Of a DNA stretch of 64,000 bases, positions 62,615 through 64,000 are shown piece by piece (the first letter of the stretch is position 1; each line of letters opens with the position of its first letter). The notes under the pieces were generated by a model, which worked only from the letters and a program-made list of their open reading frames with translations, did no database searches and had not been told where the DNA came from. The position numbers and the translations under genes are program-made. The stretch covers positions 124,001 through 188,000 of the forward strand of contig JAESUZ010003110.1 in the NCBI GenBank assembly GCA_017311185.1, read 5' to 3'. Source of the DNA: Proteles cristata cristata (Eukaryota; Chordata; Mammalia; Carnivora; Hyaenidae).

Positions 62615-63336
62615 TAGGAGGGGCTTTACATCTTGTATCCCAATGCAAGCTAGTTAAAATGCATGTCATCTGATTTCTGTTGTCCATGACCACACTGCCA
62701 TAAACAGACAGAGCTGCTCTCTCTCCCTTACTTCCTTCTTCTCTACCTCCTCTTTCCCTTTTCTTCCCTTTCCCTTCTACAGCACCTAGTTTTGTCAGGT
62801 CATCTCTTCCATATTGTGCAGAGCAATTCAATCCTGAAGGAGTTTCCACTTCCAAAATTCATACCCAGCGCTCAGCAAAACAAAAGGTACCAGCTCCACC
62901 TCCCCACTAAGTTAACATGACCAACTTTCTTTAGGGGCATTTTATATATAATGTTTTGTACCATAAGCATATTCTGATATGCCCAGCAGGTATCCTGTCT
63001 TCTTGAAAAGAGAAGCTGATGAATTAATTTTTCTGCTGCTTCTTGTAATTGTGGTAAGTGCTAGAACTGAGAAAATAGAGGGTAGTGAGAATATATATGA
63101 GGGTTATCTGACTCCCATTTCAGAATAATGAAAGGAGGAAACAATAATCCTCACTTAAAACTTTGGTGGGTAGCCAGTAGGTTAGGGTATGAGTTGTAGG
63201 TTAAGAGAATAAGAAGAGAGTGGTTCACAAAGTAGGAGCAAAGTCTCAGGTGAATTACACATTAAGAAAATAACAACGAGTAAGTACAGAGATTCACTTC
63301 TTAAGTGATTTCTTCTCTTGTGTCACCCCTTCTAAG

Positions 63337-63440
63337 GCACTCATCATGTCTTCAAATATGTTTTGGAAAATGCTGCTGATGTTGGTGTCTTTTTTAGTAG
63401 TTGCCTGGATACTTTTATAATTTCCCCAAACTCCACAAAG
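63337..63440 (+). pseudogene. NXPE1: first coding exon of an NXPE1-like paralogue, frameshifted
   Basis: The acceptor CACCCCTTCTAAG ends at 63336 and the donor GTAGGA begins at 63441. From the ATG at 63346 the frame reads MSSNMFWKMLLMLVSFLVVA then WILL and hits TAA at 63418-63420. The last codons before the donor, read in the frame matching the NXPE4 exon, give TFIISPNSTK. The two frames differ by one base, so one nucleotide appears to have been lost around 63410-63414. The start MSSN and the overall pattern resemble human NXPE1 as I recall it. The rest of the gene lies beyond the window. It is either a pseudogene, a sequencing error, or a gene using another start. The hydrophobic core is the signal anchor of NXPE proteins. 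Confidence 0.6.
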
Positions 63441-64000
63441 GTAGGAAGAGTTTCCTCCGGTTTGACCTGAAGGTCCCTTCTGTGTGACGTGTCTCAAGTC
63501 AGTCCCAGGGAGCCAGTCCTTCCCTCCATTTCCTCTCCAACTCGGCACTTTCTTCTCCTCTTCTCTGTTGTCCCTATTTCCTTTCTTCCCATCCATCCTC
63601 AATCCATGCTAATCAGGGTTCTACATAGCCCTTGATAAGGCCAATGACTTTCTTGTCACTAAATCCAGGTGTATGTACTCCTCTTACATAAAAATGTGTT
63701 CATTTTCTTTTCATCTATAATTTCTTTCTCCATGCAGAAATGACTTTTAAAGTAATCCAGTTTCCCCTATTGTTTCCGGATGTTGAGTCTTAGAAAAGGT
63801 TTCCCTACTCTAAGGCCATACAGGAATTTACCTGTTTTCTAATTTTTTATAATTGCGCCATTTCATTCTTTATATTTAAATATATGATCCACTTGGAATT
63901 TATCCTATTGAATGGCATGAATTATTGGTCTCACTTTACCTTTTTCCATAAGGCTGTTCAGTTATCTGAATCTCCTTATTAAAAATTCCATCTTACACCT
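63441..64000. other. intron of the NXPE1-like gene, no feature recognised
   Basis: The last 250 bp ('ttaaagtaatccagtttccc', 'atttggaatttatcctattg') look like old antisense L1. No exon seen. Confidence 0.35.

Overview
The window is mammalian nuclear DNA, most likely from a cat or another feliform carnivore. The main evidence is more than twenty tRNA-Lys-type carnivore SINEs (CAN-SINE/SINEC) of the feliform type. They have an A-box-like 'TGGCTTAGTCGGTTAAG', a B-box-like 'GGTTCGAGCCCC', a CT-rich tail and a 'CAAAAATAAATAAA' end. Many 3' ends of a carnivore L1 family are also present. There are spliced genes with long introns and no bacterial or viral gene layout. Nearly all short open frames are chance frames or pieces of L1.

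Genes. Two members of the NXPE (neurexophilin and PC-esterase domain, formerly FAM55) family lie on the + strand. NXPE4 runs from about 2353 to 18949: a hydrophobic N-terminal exon (2353-2424), the large neurexophilin-like exon (8732-9464), a 59-nt exon (9959-10017) and the terminal PC-esterase exon (18414-18949). The first coding exon of a second paralogue, closest to NXPE1, is at 63337-63440. This order and relative orientation match my recollection of human 11q23 (NXPE4 then NXPE1). Both genes look damaged. NXPE4 has a 1-nt frameshift at 9008/9009, and I cannot find the exon that should carry the GDS serine motif. The NXPE1-like exon has its own 1-nt frameshift followed by a stop.

Layout. 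1-18.9 kb: NXPE4, with introns full of SINEs, a twin-primed L1 inside a SINE, a long old antisense L1 (about 11.4-15.9 kb) and a Tigger-like DNA transposon. 19-28.5 kb: mostly ancient repeats (L2, MIR, a MaLR-type LTR) and unique sequence. 28.6-31.8 kb: an antisense L1 with a complete 5' end but no 3' end, yet flanked by a target-site duplication. 32.7-40.1 kb: two more antisense L1s, one carrying a roughly 100-bp patch in the wrong orientation. 41.5-60.9 kb: two class I endogenous retrovirus remnants of the same internal family in opposite, tail-to-tail orientation, broken up by a 4.7-kb sense L1, a 1.1-kb antisense L1, SINEs and a tiny U6 fragment. 61-64 kb: a short twin-primed L1, a SINE and the start of the NXPE1-like gene.

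I see no new protein-coding system. The most interesting signals are the apparent parallel decay of two NXPE genes, the large inverted ERV pair, and several unusual retrotransposition products. All homology statements come from reading and memory of families; no search was run.
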